Translations under genes and position numbers: made by a program
Shown: in pieces, positions 36,834 to 48,395 of the stretch
How positions within the stretch are numbered: the first letter of the stretch is position 1
Layout: each line of letters starts with the position of its first letter
Assembly: GCA_029168955.1 (NCBI GenBank)
Contig: JAPDOI010000907.1
Location: 62,001 to 126,000, forward strand
Direction: 5' to 3'
Length of the DNA stretch: 64,000 nt
Source: Aplectana chamaeleonis
Taxonomy: Eukaryota > Nematoda > Chromadorea > Rhabditida > Cosmocercidae
Notes under the pieces: generated by a model
The model's database searches: none
What the model was told of the DNA's origin: nothing
The model's input: the letters and a program-made list of their open reading frames with translations, nothing else

Positions 36834-38053
36834 GGTTGTAACATAAGTCTTGGAAGATATTTTTTTCAAAATTTTTTAATCTTTATTGCTTCACACATTC
36901 AATCCACAATATAATCACCATAACTATCTAAAATCTTACTCCATCTAATAGGCAAGTCTCTGATTCCCTTTTCCCAGAACCCAGGAGTCTGTGCATCGAA
37001 GAAGTCAGCGACTGCCAGACATACATCATCAAGTTTAGAATATTTTCTTAACTGGGAACGATTTGAGAGCGCGGAACAAATGATAGTCAGAGGGAGATAG
37101 ATTAGGAGAATAGGGTGGGTGAGGGACCGTATTTCAGCCGAGTTCCGTTAGCTTGTCCAGCGTGACATGAAAGATGTGCGGATGAGCGTTATCATGCAGC
37201 AGCTGTACCGAAGCCTTTCGCGGCCGCTTTTCTCGAATCGCTTCCTTCAACTTCTGAAGTTGCTCCTTGTAGACTGTTGCGGGAACTGTCTGACATTCCG
37301 GTAGTAGCCCACAGAAAAGCATACCGCGAGAATCCCAGAAGCAACAAAACAAAACCTTCTTGGGATGAAGGTCCGGTTTTGACTGAGTTGGCGGCTGTTC
37401 TCCTCGAGGAAGCCAGAAGGTTCTGTGTGCGTCCGCGTCTTATAGTATCCAACTCTCATCTCCAGTCACCACATCCTCCGGAAAGTTCTCCCTGTTGGAG
37501 CGGAGGAGAATAGACTGACATATAGACAGTCGGGTGATCCTTTGACCGTCGGTGAGAGCATGTGGCATCCATTGTGCGAGTACTTTCCCATATCCAAGAT
37601 TTGAAAGACGGCGATCGATGGTCATATGGCTACACCCGATCTTCGTTGCCGGTTCCCGCACACTCGCTTCTGGATTCTCTTTGATGACTTCAAGAATGGT
37701 CGAGTCTTCTACAGTTTGTCTTCGAAGTCGGTATCTCCTTCCTTAAAGCGAGTGAACCAGCGATGAACGGTGGAGTAGTTGACAGACTCCTCGCCAAAGC
37801 CAGCGTTTATATTGGCGACTGTAGTCGCCGCCGAGGTGCCGCTGCGCCACTCGTAGAACGCAAGGAGTCGACGTTGAGGTGAAGAAAGAGAAAGCATAAT
37901 TCGACGATGAAGTGAGAGCGCGCGTTTGTAAAGGTCTCACTGAGAAGCTTCCAGACACTTCTCTCACTATCATGAGTTTGTTGATCTATATCGACTAGGA
38001 ATGGAAAGTTCTAGAATTGTAAACAAAAATCTTCGAAGACCTATGTTACAACC
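36834..38053 (-). mobile_element. mariner element, 1.22 kb
   Basis: Bounded by inverted repeats GGTTGTAACATAAGTCTTGG (left) and a near-perfect complement ending CCTATGTTACAACC (right), about 28 bp each. Encodes a broken mariner transposase on the minus strand. TA lies near both ends, as expected for Tc1/mariner target duplication. Confidence 0.9.
36907..37897 (-). pseudogene. mariner transposase, frameshifted
   Basis: Starts near 37897 with a helix-turn-helix region (RRLLAFYEWRSGTSAATT, YSTVHRWFTRFKEGD). After a frameshift come SHMTIDRRLSNLGYGKVLAQ and VTGDESWIL, holding the first catalytic Asp. Further frames give FCCFWDSRGMLF and VQLLHDNAHPHI (second Asp). In another frame near 37090 comes YSPNLSPSDYHLF, with the third Asp in SDYH and an Asn replacing the usual Asp in SPDL. 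It ends ILDSYGDYIVD near 36907. At least three frameshifts make it inactive. Living mariners cut and paste at TA. Confidence 0.9.
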
Positions 38054-38254
38054 ATTATTTTGAAGATGAAGTAAAAAGGGTTTTGATGCATGACTGAGCA
38101 AGTTATCGTCGACAATCCAGCGGTCAAGAGAATGATAAAAAACAAATTCGGAGGTTTTCGCTGAGACTGTTTCATGGGCGACGATAGGTACAGATCAGAG
38201 AAAAACCTAGTCCACTAAAATCTCCTTTAAGGTTCCGGTGATTTTTGAGGTGTC

Positions 38255-38742
38255 TTAAAGACAGTGTTCACGATAATCTTCAATTTTGAGATTATTCGCT
38301 ATATTGATTAAGTGGCCCCCGGGTGGAACTAAAATGACATAGAAATTCAGAAAAACGCACCAGAAGTACGCGAAATCCTTTAATCTCACCCCGCCTCTTT
38401 ACTCCCACAGGAACTGGTCGTTGTACAATGAAATCTTCTGTGGACCCGTCCTTTGCCATTCTCTGCTCTCTATTGCTGCGTTTTTTCTCAAGACTTTAAC
38501 TAATCCTGCTTTGCATAGAATATTCTTCTATTTTCGGAAACCAATTTTAAACCGGTTAAAACCACCTCGAACATGTTCATCCAGCCGGACAACTAATCCA
38601 TGTTTTACAATAATGTCACTGAAGTACGACGTTTTAATGCGTTTATCGCCGTTTCTTCGTTATTTTGGTAACACTTGGAGGCCAACGCATTGTTCTATGT
38701 GAAAAACTCGGGGACGAAAATCATCGTGAACACTGCCTTTAA
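38255..38742. mobile_element. TTAA-flanked MITE (GGCAGTGTTCACGAT ends), copy 1
   Basis: TTAAAGACAGTGTTCACGAT at the left and ATCGTGAACACTGCCTTTAA at the right. 488 bp. The interior is the reverse complement of the copy at 44936-45417, including a CATGTTCATCCAGCCGGACA segment. Confidence 0.85.
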
Positions 38743-41463
38743 CTCTGCCTGCAGGGCTTCGGGAGATCATAGACATACGGTTGTTATCAGGGCGAAATTT
38801 TTTAAAAGATAAGCTAAAAAGAAGAGAAGGAGTTTTTGTTATTCTGTGCTCCAAAAGCGAAGACCTCGCAATTTGAGTTTATTACGCATGTGCGAAATGA
38901 ATTTTGTTTGCAATTGTCAAGGGTTGTCTAGTATTCTACGTAACATCATCTTTAGGTAAATCTTGAAGGTCATCTAAAGTCGTTTTTCCAGATGATAGAA
39001 GTTTTCCTGTCCCCAGTTTTACCTCGATTGCTTCTTGGAGTCGAGGAACAATTCGTGGAAGATAGCTTTCGCGATGGTCTTCCATCTAGAGTTTTCTTAG
39101 ATTTGAACAAAGCTGGCGCCCTATAAGTTATCTATGGTCGGAAAAGCCACGGAGAGTTGATGACGCGACGGAAAGCGTTTTTTTTGTATCTGAGTACGTG
39201 GACTTTTGCTTTCGTTCTTGAGCAGGGACTCTAGCACTTTATCATGTTTTGGTATCAGTAAAAAACGAATTAATGGCCTATCGACCAGTTTGGGCGCATG
39301 GTCAATCATGCTTGGCTGAGTAGCATATATTAGTCTTGACATATTGTGTTCACGGGGCAGTTTTTAGCTTCCAATTGCTGACTAGACAGATTAAAACATT
39401 GAGGAGTGCGAAGATTCCTTTTTTGGCTCGTAAATGAATGTTGCTATCCAGTCTTTTTGAGCAGTGTGGCTGAAAATTATCCTCGCATTTTCCGACGTTG
39501 TTTATTGATGCTTATTATTAGAATAGGATAAATCATGCTCTTCTCTCGAACATTTTCCTGTACTTTTATGAGCTTTCTCGTGGTTTATTACTAGTGCTTT
39601 TGTAGTGGTTGTGTATGTTCATGATTTGGGAATAGACCAGCTCGCGCCATATGTAAGTAAGGCTTCAGTGACCTTATCTCTTATAAAGGTCCTATTACAA
39701 ATCTTTTAGAAGATTGTCAACCGCTTGAGTTCAACGGAAACAGTTAATGCAAAAAAAGGTCATCTTCCTCTTATCTCTCAAGAAATCGCGCATCCAGTAA
39801 AAAACGAATTTCTCAAAACGTTGCGATGGGGTTGACTTCCACAAAGGAGAATGACTGCCTTAGAAAAAAAAGCGTACAGATTTTTCTCAATCACTTTCTT
39901 GGTTTCGTAGTCGCTGTTTCTTTTCAGCAATCGGGATTTGTCAAACTAGGGAGGCAGAAATTTGCCGAAAAAAAATCGAGGAACGCGTGAAAGGTGAATT
40001 GTCGTGGGACAGGAAAATTTTCATCATTCATTTTAGTGAATTTCAATTGTTAGGTCTAATGAAGAGGAACGTGGGGAAAGGGAAAAAATAGTAGTAAGAT
40101 CATTTCGAAAGTTGAAAGGCCTCGGCAAAGGATTTTTCATTGTGAGGAACTCCTGTTTAGTGCTACGACGAATCCAGCAAAACTTTGGACGCAAAAACAG
40201 CATTCCGTATCCGAGTTGAATCTACGGGTGCAGTTGTCGGGTATGAGAAGCGGTTTCCAAGGCCAACTGCACTGCGATTGATATCTTCCCGACGCAGGCT
40301 CCTTCTCATAATTTATTTGAAAAACCAATTTCTGCTCCGAAGTTTTGCGCATTTTAGAGAGAAGTTGAGTGTTAAGATCATGTCATATGTGGTGTTCGAC
40401 TACCCGCTCATATCGGCACCAGAAAATGAAAAACGTTGTGGGGGTATTCAACACTCACCCTTTTTGTCTCCAAAATATCTTATTTTTGTTAGGTTTTGTT
40501 CCATTTGTTTTCTGCCACCACGTAATGGGGCGGCATAGATCAGCAACTACTTTAGAATAGATGGATCTTGGCAACAACTTTGGAAGGAAACGCGTCCGAA
40601 GTGGCGACTTGGGAGTTTGCACTTCGGATCTGATTGTGGAGGCGAGAATTTCGTGGAATAGCAACATTGGAGGACATCGCGCGTCCTTGAATAATAGGAG
40701 CCGAAGTGCCTGGAAGTCGTCGCTTGTTAGACGAAGGAGCGCGGATCCAGTCCCTCACAAGGCTTACTTGAGCTGCACTGCTTCTACTGGGTGGTACTGA
40801 AATGATTTCTTCCCCATGAAGCCTCCCCACATTTCTTTTAGTCTGACAACTCTTCTTCTCCGCTTTGAGCAATCCACTCGCTGACTTCGTCCATGGGCTG
40901 TCCTCACTGTCGATTTCCTCATTTATAAGGTTTTCGCGCCGCCTGTTTTTTTTTCTTACTGCTCGTCTCGCCCTAAGCTTCCTGCAATTGCGATAGGGAA
41001 TGGGAAGCTCTGCGTGGATCGTCCATTTTATGACCATTGTCACTGTCTCCATTTCGGGGCAATACAGCCCTCATTGTTTATCGCGATGTCAAGAGTATAT
41101 GGAATGTCATTTCTACGTCCTCTGGATTCCACCTTGACGGTGCTTTTTCAGGAGCCCTTAGGAACATCCGCTCATTTGTACCTTTCTAGCCATGGATTGA
41201 AATATAGTCGCGTTTACAAAAACCATCTTCCTTCAGTGCTACCTTTCACCGCTTTGACAATGAACCCTTTGGTGAAACTGATGCGACATGTGTATAAGTT
41301 GTAAGCCTTGTGTTTTTCCATCTCGATGGTCTGCTTGGTGAAGGCAGTTCGTGAATGGAACTCATGGATTTATCCCACAGAAGGCAACGCTGAAGAAGTA
41401 GAAGAAGAAGAGAGAAGGCAACAGTCGTATCATCGCAAGGTAGCTGTGTTGGCGTAGCACATT
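38743..41463. other. Mostly unassigned; one 166-aa minus-strand frame
   Basis: No family was recognised. A minus-strand open frame at 40552-41052 is basic and serine-rich (LRARRAVRKKNRRRENL, RDWIRAPSSNKRRLPGTS) and the longest non-repeat, non-transposon frame in this half. An exon-like stretch at 38992-39125 follows TTTTTCCAG but has no domain. Confidence 0.35.
40552..41052 (-). CDS. Hypothetical open frame, 166 aa
   Basis: Unrecognised. The protein would be strongly basic with an Arg/Lys-rich N-terminal half (RKLRARRAVRKKNRR) and no membrane segment or cysteine cluster. Composition is unlike the satellite frames, so it could be an exon or a decayed transposon protein. No splice signals or neighbours support either. 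Low confidence that it is expressed. Confidence 0.25.
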   Translation of the reverse strand: METVTMVIKWTIHAELPIPYRNCRKLRARRAVRKKNRRRENLINEEIDSEDSPWTKSASGLLKAEKKSCQTKRNVGRLHGEEIISVPPSRSSAAQVSLVRDWIRAPSSNKRRLPGTSAPIIQGRAMSSNVAIPRNSRLHNQIRSANSQVATSDAFPSKVVAKIHLF

Positions 41464-41538
41464 GGGGGGCATGCAGGACTCGAACCTGCATCGCATCACT
41501 TGCTGTGCGAGAGCGTTACAATTACACTAGTGACACCG
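41464..41538 (-). pseudogene. tRNA-like sequence (75 nt)
   Basis: Minus strand: the T-arm is perfect (TGCAG-GTTCGAG-TCCTGCA) and the 3' end is TGCCCCCC. A D-arm-like TAGTGTAATTGTAACGCTCT precedes an anticodon-arm region TCGCACAGCAAGTGATGCGA. The anticodon loop is oversized without the expected U33, and the 5' acceptor CGGTGTC does not pair well with the 3' side. Probably a tRNA pseudogene or SINE head. Confidence 0.5.
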
Positions 41539-41607
41539 CATCTGCGTTCCTCAGCTAGTTCTTGCTAGATTTGGGTTTGCACTATACTTGTTCCAAATGA
41601 AATTCAT

Positions 41608-42000
41608 TCCGAATATCCGACTTTTCGACTATAGTCGGATATCGCACTTTTTCGAATAGTCGACTTTTCGACTATAGTCGTATATCGCACTTTTTCGAAT
41701 ATTCCACTTTTCGACTATAGTCGGATATCGCACTTTTTCGAATATTCGACTTTTCGACTATAGTCGGATATCGCACTTTTTCGAATATTCCACTTTTCGA
41801 CTATAGTCGGATATCGCACTTTTTCGAATATTCGACTTTTGGACTAAAGTCGGATATCGCACTTTTTCGAATATTCGACTTTTCGACTGTAGTGATATAT
41901 CGCACTTTTTCGAATAATCGAATTTTCAACTATAGTCGGATATCGCACTTTTTCGAATATTCGACCTTTCGAATAAAAAGTCGACTTTTTAATCCGACTA
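41608..42000. repeat. 43-bp palindromic satellite, array 1
   Basis: About nine units of CGACTTTTCGACTATAGTCG then GATATCGCACTTTTTCGAATATT. The unit contains two small palindromes, GACTATAGTC and TTCGAATATTCGAA-like. Related array at 47771-48070. Confidence 0.9.
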
Positions 42001-42484
42001 TGAGAAACATTGAGGCGCAAGTAACTGTTTTTTGCACGAAAACATATAGATTTCTCACTCATCCACTCGCCGTTCTATTAGCTCGAAACATCACTTTTCA
42101 AACCAAAATCAGACCAATATGGCTGATTGGTGGATGTTTAGGCGTGGCTTATATGTGTTTGCCAGAGGTTTCGTGGTAAGAGCTTATATCTGGCGCAGTT
42201 TCCGTAGCAATATGTTGCTAGCGTGATATTTTCTCTAATTTAGATGGGGAAAAGACAGTCCGCAATGAATACGTTCGCCGATCAGTCAGAGCGGTCCGAT
42301 TTGCTTGGGAAGGAAATTAAATTAATTATATAGTATTTTTATTACTATATTTGACCTTGTTTTTGAAGTTAAATATTATGGTGGAGAGCCTATTACGTTT
42401 TTATTTGCTATGAAATATCACATATTCCGAGTTCTACTACCGTATAGGAAAGTGCCTCTACAGTTTGGGAACAGTGTAAAGACA

Positions 42485-42772
42485 TACTGTGCTTCTCTGA
42501 GCCAAAGTCCGGCCCGCAATCGCGTCTCGACACGCTTTGCGGCGCACGCTCCCGAATCGGAAGAGCTTCCAGCGCCGCAGCTGTCGATCTGTTGTTTCTA
42601 GGTGGGTTTTGGAAACTGGAAACTAAAACAAATAGGAGAAAATCGTATAAAAAGGGCCTAACGAGTCGGTTTTGGCGCTGGAAACTCGACTGACCCGAGC
42701 GCGTGCGGCCGCAAAGCGTGTCGAGACGCAATCGCGGACCGGAATTTGAGCCAGAGAAGCACAGCAAAAGTT
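42485..42772. mobile_element. Palindromic MITE core (family P2), second copy
   Basis: CGTCTCGACACGCTTTGCGG is mirrored by GCAAAGCGTGTCGAGACGCA about 190 bp away. The whole block aligns with 27930-28205, but the outer 160-bp arms of the first copy are absent. Confidence 0.8.
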
Positions 42773-42899
42773 TCAAAAAAGTTGCTAGAAGTAATTCTTG
42801 CTGGGAGAAGCTGCTCTCTGCCGACGGGTCGCGAGATGCATCACGCAAGAACAGGAGATCCCAGGGTTTTGAAGGCATCTTGTCTAATTTCATCGCGAG

Positions 42900-43065
42900 A
42901 ATTTATCCTCTCGTTCCGAGCCAGATTTACTCTGTTCCCTCGCGCGCTTGTGCGGAGCGAGGGTAGAGACAGCGAGAAATCGTGGGTAGAAGGAGACGCA
43001 GCGTATGCACGCAGACGCACGCAACGAACGGAAATAAATCACACCCGGAGACAGAGGATACGTAA
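42900..43065. repeat. Dispersed repeat, copy 1
   Basis: Contains CTCGCGCGCTTGTGCGGAGCGAG followed by GACGCACGCAACG. It is the inverted relative of 59535-59710. Confidence 0.5.
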
Positions 43066-43324
43066 ATTAGGGACATACTAGCCCTCAGCTGCGACCGACC
43101 GCACTGCCGTTTCTTTCCACGGCCTGCAGCATCCACGCGGCAGGGTAAGGCATAGCGGTGTGATCGGCCCGTGAGAGATGCGGCCCCCCTGCTCCAGCTT
43201 TAAATCCGGTGCGGCCCCCCTCCCACCGAGGTAGTAACTTTAACCCCTTAAACGAACCAATTTGAGAGGTCACTTCCGAACAATGCTTCCAAACGATTTT
43301 TCAGCAAAAACGGACGTTGTAGGT

Positions 43325-43858
43325 CAAGTCACATCGGCCGTAATCGGCTGAAAATGGTCGGATCGACCTGGGACTTGGCCGACCGCTTTTTTTATGGTCT
43401 TCTTCAAAATGAACACTGCAACAGCCCCATCCAGAAAATTTATTTTTCCGACCTCTCCTGACGTCGTAGTCCAGACAGCGGTTCTCCGATTTTTCAGCTC
43501 CCCGAGTGACACACTCATATCCGTCTGCTTGGCTTCTGGAAGAACTATACAAGTGGTTTTCTCACTTTTCTACCTGATACACCTTCTAGAACTGGTTTAG
43601 AAGCCTTTGTCGCAAAAACCACACGGTGTGATGAGGCCTGTTTCTAAGGCTCGAATCACATCGTCACATCTACAGCCGTCACACCGGCCGTAATCGGCTC
43701 AAAATGGTCTGATCGACCTGGGACTCGGCCGACAGCTCTTTTTGAAGGTCCTCATCAAAATAAACACTGCAACAGCCCAACCCAGAAAAATTATTTTCTC
43801 AACCTCCCCTGACGTTGAAGTCCCGACAGCCGTTTTCCGATCTCTGGTCAGTATCTCG
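43325..43858. repeat. Direct duplication, about 347-bp period
   Basis: 43325-43512 and 43672-43858 are diverged direct copies (GGCCGTAATCGGCT, ATGGTCNGATCGACCTGGGA, ACACTGCAACAGCCC, CTCNCCTGACGT). The open frames MKVLIKINTATAQP and MVFFKMNTATAPSRK are the same frame in the two copies, so a decayed coding region cannot be excluded. Confidence 0.6.
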
Positions 43859-44935
43859 GATTTGGCTGAAATCTCGACTAGGGGTGCAATTCAGGGCTCT
43901 GAAGACGAATCTGACATCCGTTTCACAATTTTCGACCTGCTACCTCAGCTATACGATGGTTTGAGAAAGACGTAATTCATGCGATGATTTTACTGTTCGA
44001 TTCAAAGGCGTGGCGCCGTACCTTCTTTAACTTACTACGGACAACAAAGTGGTGAAATGGGCCCCTGAAGAGGTGCCTGCTCCCGGGAAGGAACGAAATC
44101 GAAGGGCTTTTAAGAATTCATGCAAAGCCTGCGAGGAGTTTCAACAACCATATTCTGAATTGCTGTCTCGGCAAACAGAAACCCAGAGAAATCTCAAAAT
44201 TTTGGATTATTTGTCGGTCAGCATATTGGGATCACTGAGGGAAATAACATGTTGATGAATAAGGAAAGTGCATTGGTTAGCGACCAGGTTGTAAAGCTGT
44301 GTGGAATGTTTCGGAATAAAAATGTGGGCCTGCGTTTCGGATCGAGGTTGCAACGCGTTCATGTTGCAGGACCTAAATCATCCAATGCTTCGATTGAGAC
44401 AATGGTGTGAGAGACAAGACTAGGACGACAACACTCCCTATTAATGCAAACTTTCCTGTAGAACGAAGAAAGCGACATACTCTCCCTTAATTTCGGAAAG
44501 TGCCTAGAATACAGATCCAACAGAGCACGGCAAGGTACAGAGAGGCCCCGCTCCCACGGCGACAGCCAAGGGAGGGTGAAAACCATCTTCGACACAGCTC
44601 AATTTGACTATGACAATGTGTCCTGTCTTAGAAAAACTATCTACAGATTCTTTAAACGTGCAGAATGGGCTGAGATTACTCCGCCAGACGATGCGACACC
44701 ACTACAACCCTTCAGAGCACAACAAAATCTTGCGCTTTTCCTAGGGAATGAAGGTAGGCTTGAAGCGAGCCACCCGGGCTGCAATAACATCTATTGCCAT
44801 AGCCTACACTTCATCCAAAGAGGCATTTCATTTTGACAAAAAAAAATCCACTCGTAATTGCACGATGAAGGCAGGAACAGTTGCCTGTGGAGCTCATTTC
44901 GAAGCGAGAACACCTACAGTAGTGATTAAAGGCAG
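43859..44935. other. No recognised feature
   Basis: Scattered short frames on both strands without domains. No RhoGAP-like exon could be identified here. Confidence 0.4.
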
Positions 44936-45417
44936 TGTTCACGATAATTTTCGCCCCCGAGTTTTTCACATAAAACAATGCGTTGACCTCCAGGTGTTAC
45001 CGAAATTAAGAAGAAACGGCGAGAAACTCGTTAAAACGTCGTATTTCAGTGAAATTATCCTATAACATGGACTAGTTGTCCGGTTGGATGAACATGTTCA
45101 TAGTGGTTGTCACCAGTGAAAAATTGGGTCAATCGAAAATAGAGGAATATTTCATGCAAATCAGGATTAGTTAGGGCCCTAAGGAAAGAACGGAGCAATA
45201 GAGAGTAGAGAATTGCTAAGGACGGGTCTACAAAAGATTTCATTGTCACAACAAACACTTCCTGTGATACTTAAGAGGCGGGCTGATACTTAAGGATTTC
45301 GGGTACTTCTGGTGCGTTTTTCTCAATTTCAACGTCATTTTAGTTCTACCCGGGGGCCACTTAATCAATATAGAGATTAATCTCAAAATCGAAGATTATC
45401 GTGAACACTGCCTTTAA
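44936..45417. mobile_element. TTAA-flanked MITE (GGCAGTGTTCACGAT ends), copy 2
   Basis: TTAAAGGCAGTGTTCACGAT to ATCGTGAACACTGCCTTTAA, inverted relative to 38255-38742. Confidence 0.85.
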
Positions 45418-45670
45418 GCAGTTCGCTGTTAACATGAAACACGATCTGTTGAAGTAAGTCATCGACGAAAACCTCCCGATCTCACCACTAAAAGATGATA
45501 ACACTGGAAACGGAACAAAATAGATAGACTTTTTACTAAGAACTGCATCTCCTGTCAATCGCTCAATAACTATACGTCTGGCTCTTGTGGAAATTCAGAA
45601 TAAGTTGGCACGTGGCATCTCGCATGTCTCAGAGAAACGCCTAACTTCATTAGATTCCTGGACACAGGAA

Positions 45671-45797
45671 CCTGTGGCCGTATTCATGAAACTACGGGAG
45701 CCTCCCGGGAAGGTCCAAAGTTCGCCCGCCGTATACATTGGCTGGTTCCAAAAACCTTACCGGGAGCCTCCCGTAGTTTCTTGAATACGGCCACAGG
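45671..45797. mobile_element. 127-bp MITE with about 40-bp inverted repeats
   Basis: CCTGTGGCCGTATTCATGAA at the left, mirrored by TTCTTGAATACGGCCACAGG at the right; both arms also carry CTACGGGAGCCTCCCGG. Confidence 0.85.
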
Positions 45798-45982
45798 TCT
45801 CTCGATGAGTCTTTGGACATTCTTTATGAATCGTCTAGTCTCGATTTCTTGTAACGGGTGTTATGGGGCTTACGTGATGACCGGTAGGATGTAAGGTATC
45901 TACGAGTCATTGAAAGAACATATGTAACCAGCAACGAAATTTCGGGACCCGCAAGGAATTATCTGCTGTTGTCTGCGGAGCT

Positions 45983-46976
45983 CACAAGTTGACCCTTGTG
46001 ATCGCGGCGCAGGAGGATATGCAATGAACCTCACCCAAGGACTTGCTATGAAGGGGTACTTCCTATTTGGATCACCTACCAGGTTTAATGGAAGATCTAC
46101 CTAATGATATGTAGCAGAGGAATTTAATTTCCGGTTCCTTAAAACGACGATGCTCCACCGTGTCCGATGTGTTGCAAGTCTTCAGTCATGAGTACATAAC
46201 ATTCTCACCAGTTACCTGGTGCTGCTTGTAAGTCTCAGATGACTGGAACAGAATCGAGATGTCACACCGCAGGTACGAAGGCAAGAAAATGTCACATAAA
46301 GGGTAATAAATAACACCACTCCGCCACAATTTTTGAAATCCTTTTGAACGAAGATAGCCTTTCAATAGATTTCACACTCGATTGCGAGGTCTGAAAAAGA
46401 AGTTCAGCACCGAGAAAATTTTCTGCAAACGTTTTGCTGCATTTTTTTGCTAGCACAAAGCGCCCCATCGCCACAACTCACTTCAAAATTTACGGAATGA
46501 ATTTTCAGCGTTTTCATGTTTCTGTTAGTGAGGCGAATGCAATGATATGTTAAAAGTCTTTCCGACTCCGGTGTTTCATCGTAGTCTTCGTATTTCCTTC
46601 TGTGATTCCCAATGACCACAGGTCGAAACAGGTCACATTTCTCCTGTGGTGACCGTCTGATCAGTTCACAATGAGAGATTTTAATGTCGAAGTATACAAA
46701 TTTTGATTGTATTTGGGTATTGACTCAGTTATTTCTTTTCAATATTGTATGGTACCCTTGAAAGCTGTTCAAAAATTACATCAAATTTGAATTCGTAGGA
46801 CGCTGAAAGAAGTAATTGCTGTAAGGCGCTTTGTGCGCGAAATTACCGCAAATCTCCGTTTTTGCAAAAAAAAACTCCGTTCGGTACGGTAGAAGGGAAA
46901 TTTTCGGCATGATGACGGACCGGGGGCCTTCGGCCCCCTACCCGGCGCTTAAAGCTGCGGCCCCCCTCTGTGATCG
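45983..46976 (-). repeat. 1-kb dispersed repeat, copy 1
   Basis: Matches 61186-62232 in the opposite orientation: CATGATGACGGAC/GGCCCCC block, TTTTTGAACAGCTTTCAA, GATGAAACACCGGAGTC, TCTACCTAA and the ACCCTTGTGATC edge. No intact coding frame is shared by both copies. Confidence 0.7.
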
Positions 46977-47770
46977 TCAAAACGTACGCCTGAGCCTGCG
47001 ACGCGGTCAAAAGTATCCTTGGCACGGTCTTCCAAAGAGTGGTTCGGATTCACCCTTCACGATCAGCCACAGAGTATCGAGTAATCGATTCGTGAGATGA
47101 CTGAAGTAGACCGACGAACGGCATCCCTGCGTTCAGCGTAGCCAACGCGGGATGAGATCGCTATTCGACACAAGCTGTCGCTAAACTCGTAAATTCTCGC
47201 AACAATTAAGGCGAGAATTTACGGGCTTAAAGACATCGAAATGGAGAATTTCGCCTTCGTTTTTGCGTCGAATATGCTTAGAGCTTGCACCCTTGCACGT
47301 TTGATGCAAGACGAAGCGGGTTTTAGCGGGCGTCGCCAGAACCCGAAAAATCCTGCACTACGGAATGAGAGGGCGTAACAGGCCGCCCCTTGGAAGCATC
47401 TTGCTACCCATGGGCAGAGTTGTGAGCTGTTGGATACGAAAGGGAAAACTTGACAGACACACAGAAGGGTGCCCACAACGATCCATCGGTTTAAATATCC
47501 CACGAAAATATGGTGCCTCTATACTTTGGACACGCACCGTAGTCGTCCAACAAATAGCAGAAGTCAATCTGCAACATCGATAAGGTTCCTTTACAAAATC
47601 TCTCCCATCTGTCATGTCAAAATCTACACCAACAGAGTTTTTTCCCAAAGCAAATAAAATAAATATTATGTTCAGATGAATAACTAAAATTAAATACAGA
47701 ATCCCGGACAACCGTAATCATTTTCGAGGAGAGTGTGAATGACGAGCAGTTTTTCTGCTTTCAGGTTGTA
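46977..47770. other. No recognised feature
   Basis: No gene or repeat assignment possible between the 1-kb repeat and the 43-bp satellite. Confidence 0.4.
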
Positions 47771-48070
47771 ATAACCGACTTTACGACTATAGTCGGATTT
47801 TGAACTATTCGAATATCCGACTTTTCGACTGTAGTCGGATATAACACTTTCGAATATTCGACTTTTCGACTGTAGTTGGATGTCGGATTTCTTCGAATAA
47901 TCGACTTTTCGACTATAGTCGGATATCGGACTTTTTCGAATATTCGACTTTTCGACTGTAGTCGGATATCGCACTTTTTCGAATAATTAACTTTTCGACT
48001 ATAGTCGGATATCGCACTTTTTCGAATATCCGACTCTTCGAATAAAAAGTTGACTTTTTTATCCGACTGA
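47771..48070. repeat. 43-bp palindromic satellite, array 2
   Basis: About seven units of the same CGACTTTTCGACTATAGTCG type as array 1, slightly more diverged. Confidence 0.9.
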
Positions 48071-48395
48071 AACAGTCGGATACTCATCCGATTATTCGAT
48101 TCGGAAGAAGTATAGTAAGCACAGCAACAATCGTCGGGCAACGAGTATGCGAACACGAATTGGCATAAATAAGTTTCCGACACGTTGATAAAATATGGTC
48201 ATTCTTTTGTTGGGGGAAGCCGCGCCGCTGTCGTGATATCCTAATCTTAAAACTCGAGCGGTTATTTTTGAGAAAACTTAATGGTAGAATTGGAGAAACT
48301 ACCGCTCCGCTTCCAAGATGGCGTGATAATTTTTAGAAAGCGGCTTCCTAGAGATAAAATACAATTCATGCCATCAATGAGAGAAGTTTCATTCT

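Noticed and set aside
38992..39125. Exon candidate after TTTTTCCAG
   Set aside because: Translation ends in a stop without a donor and has no RhoGAP or SH3 similarity.
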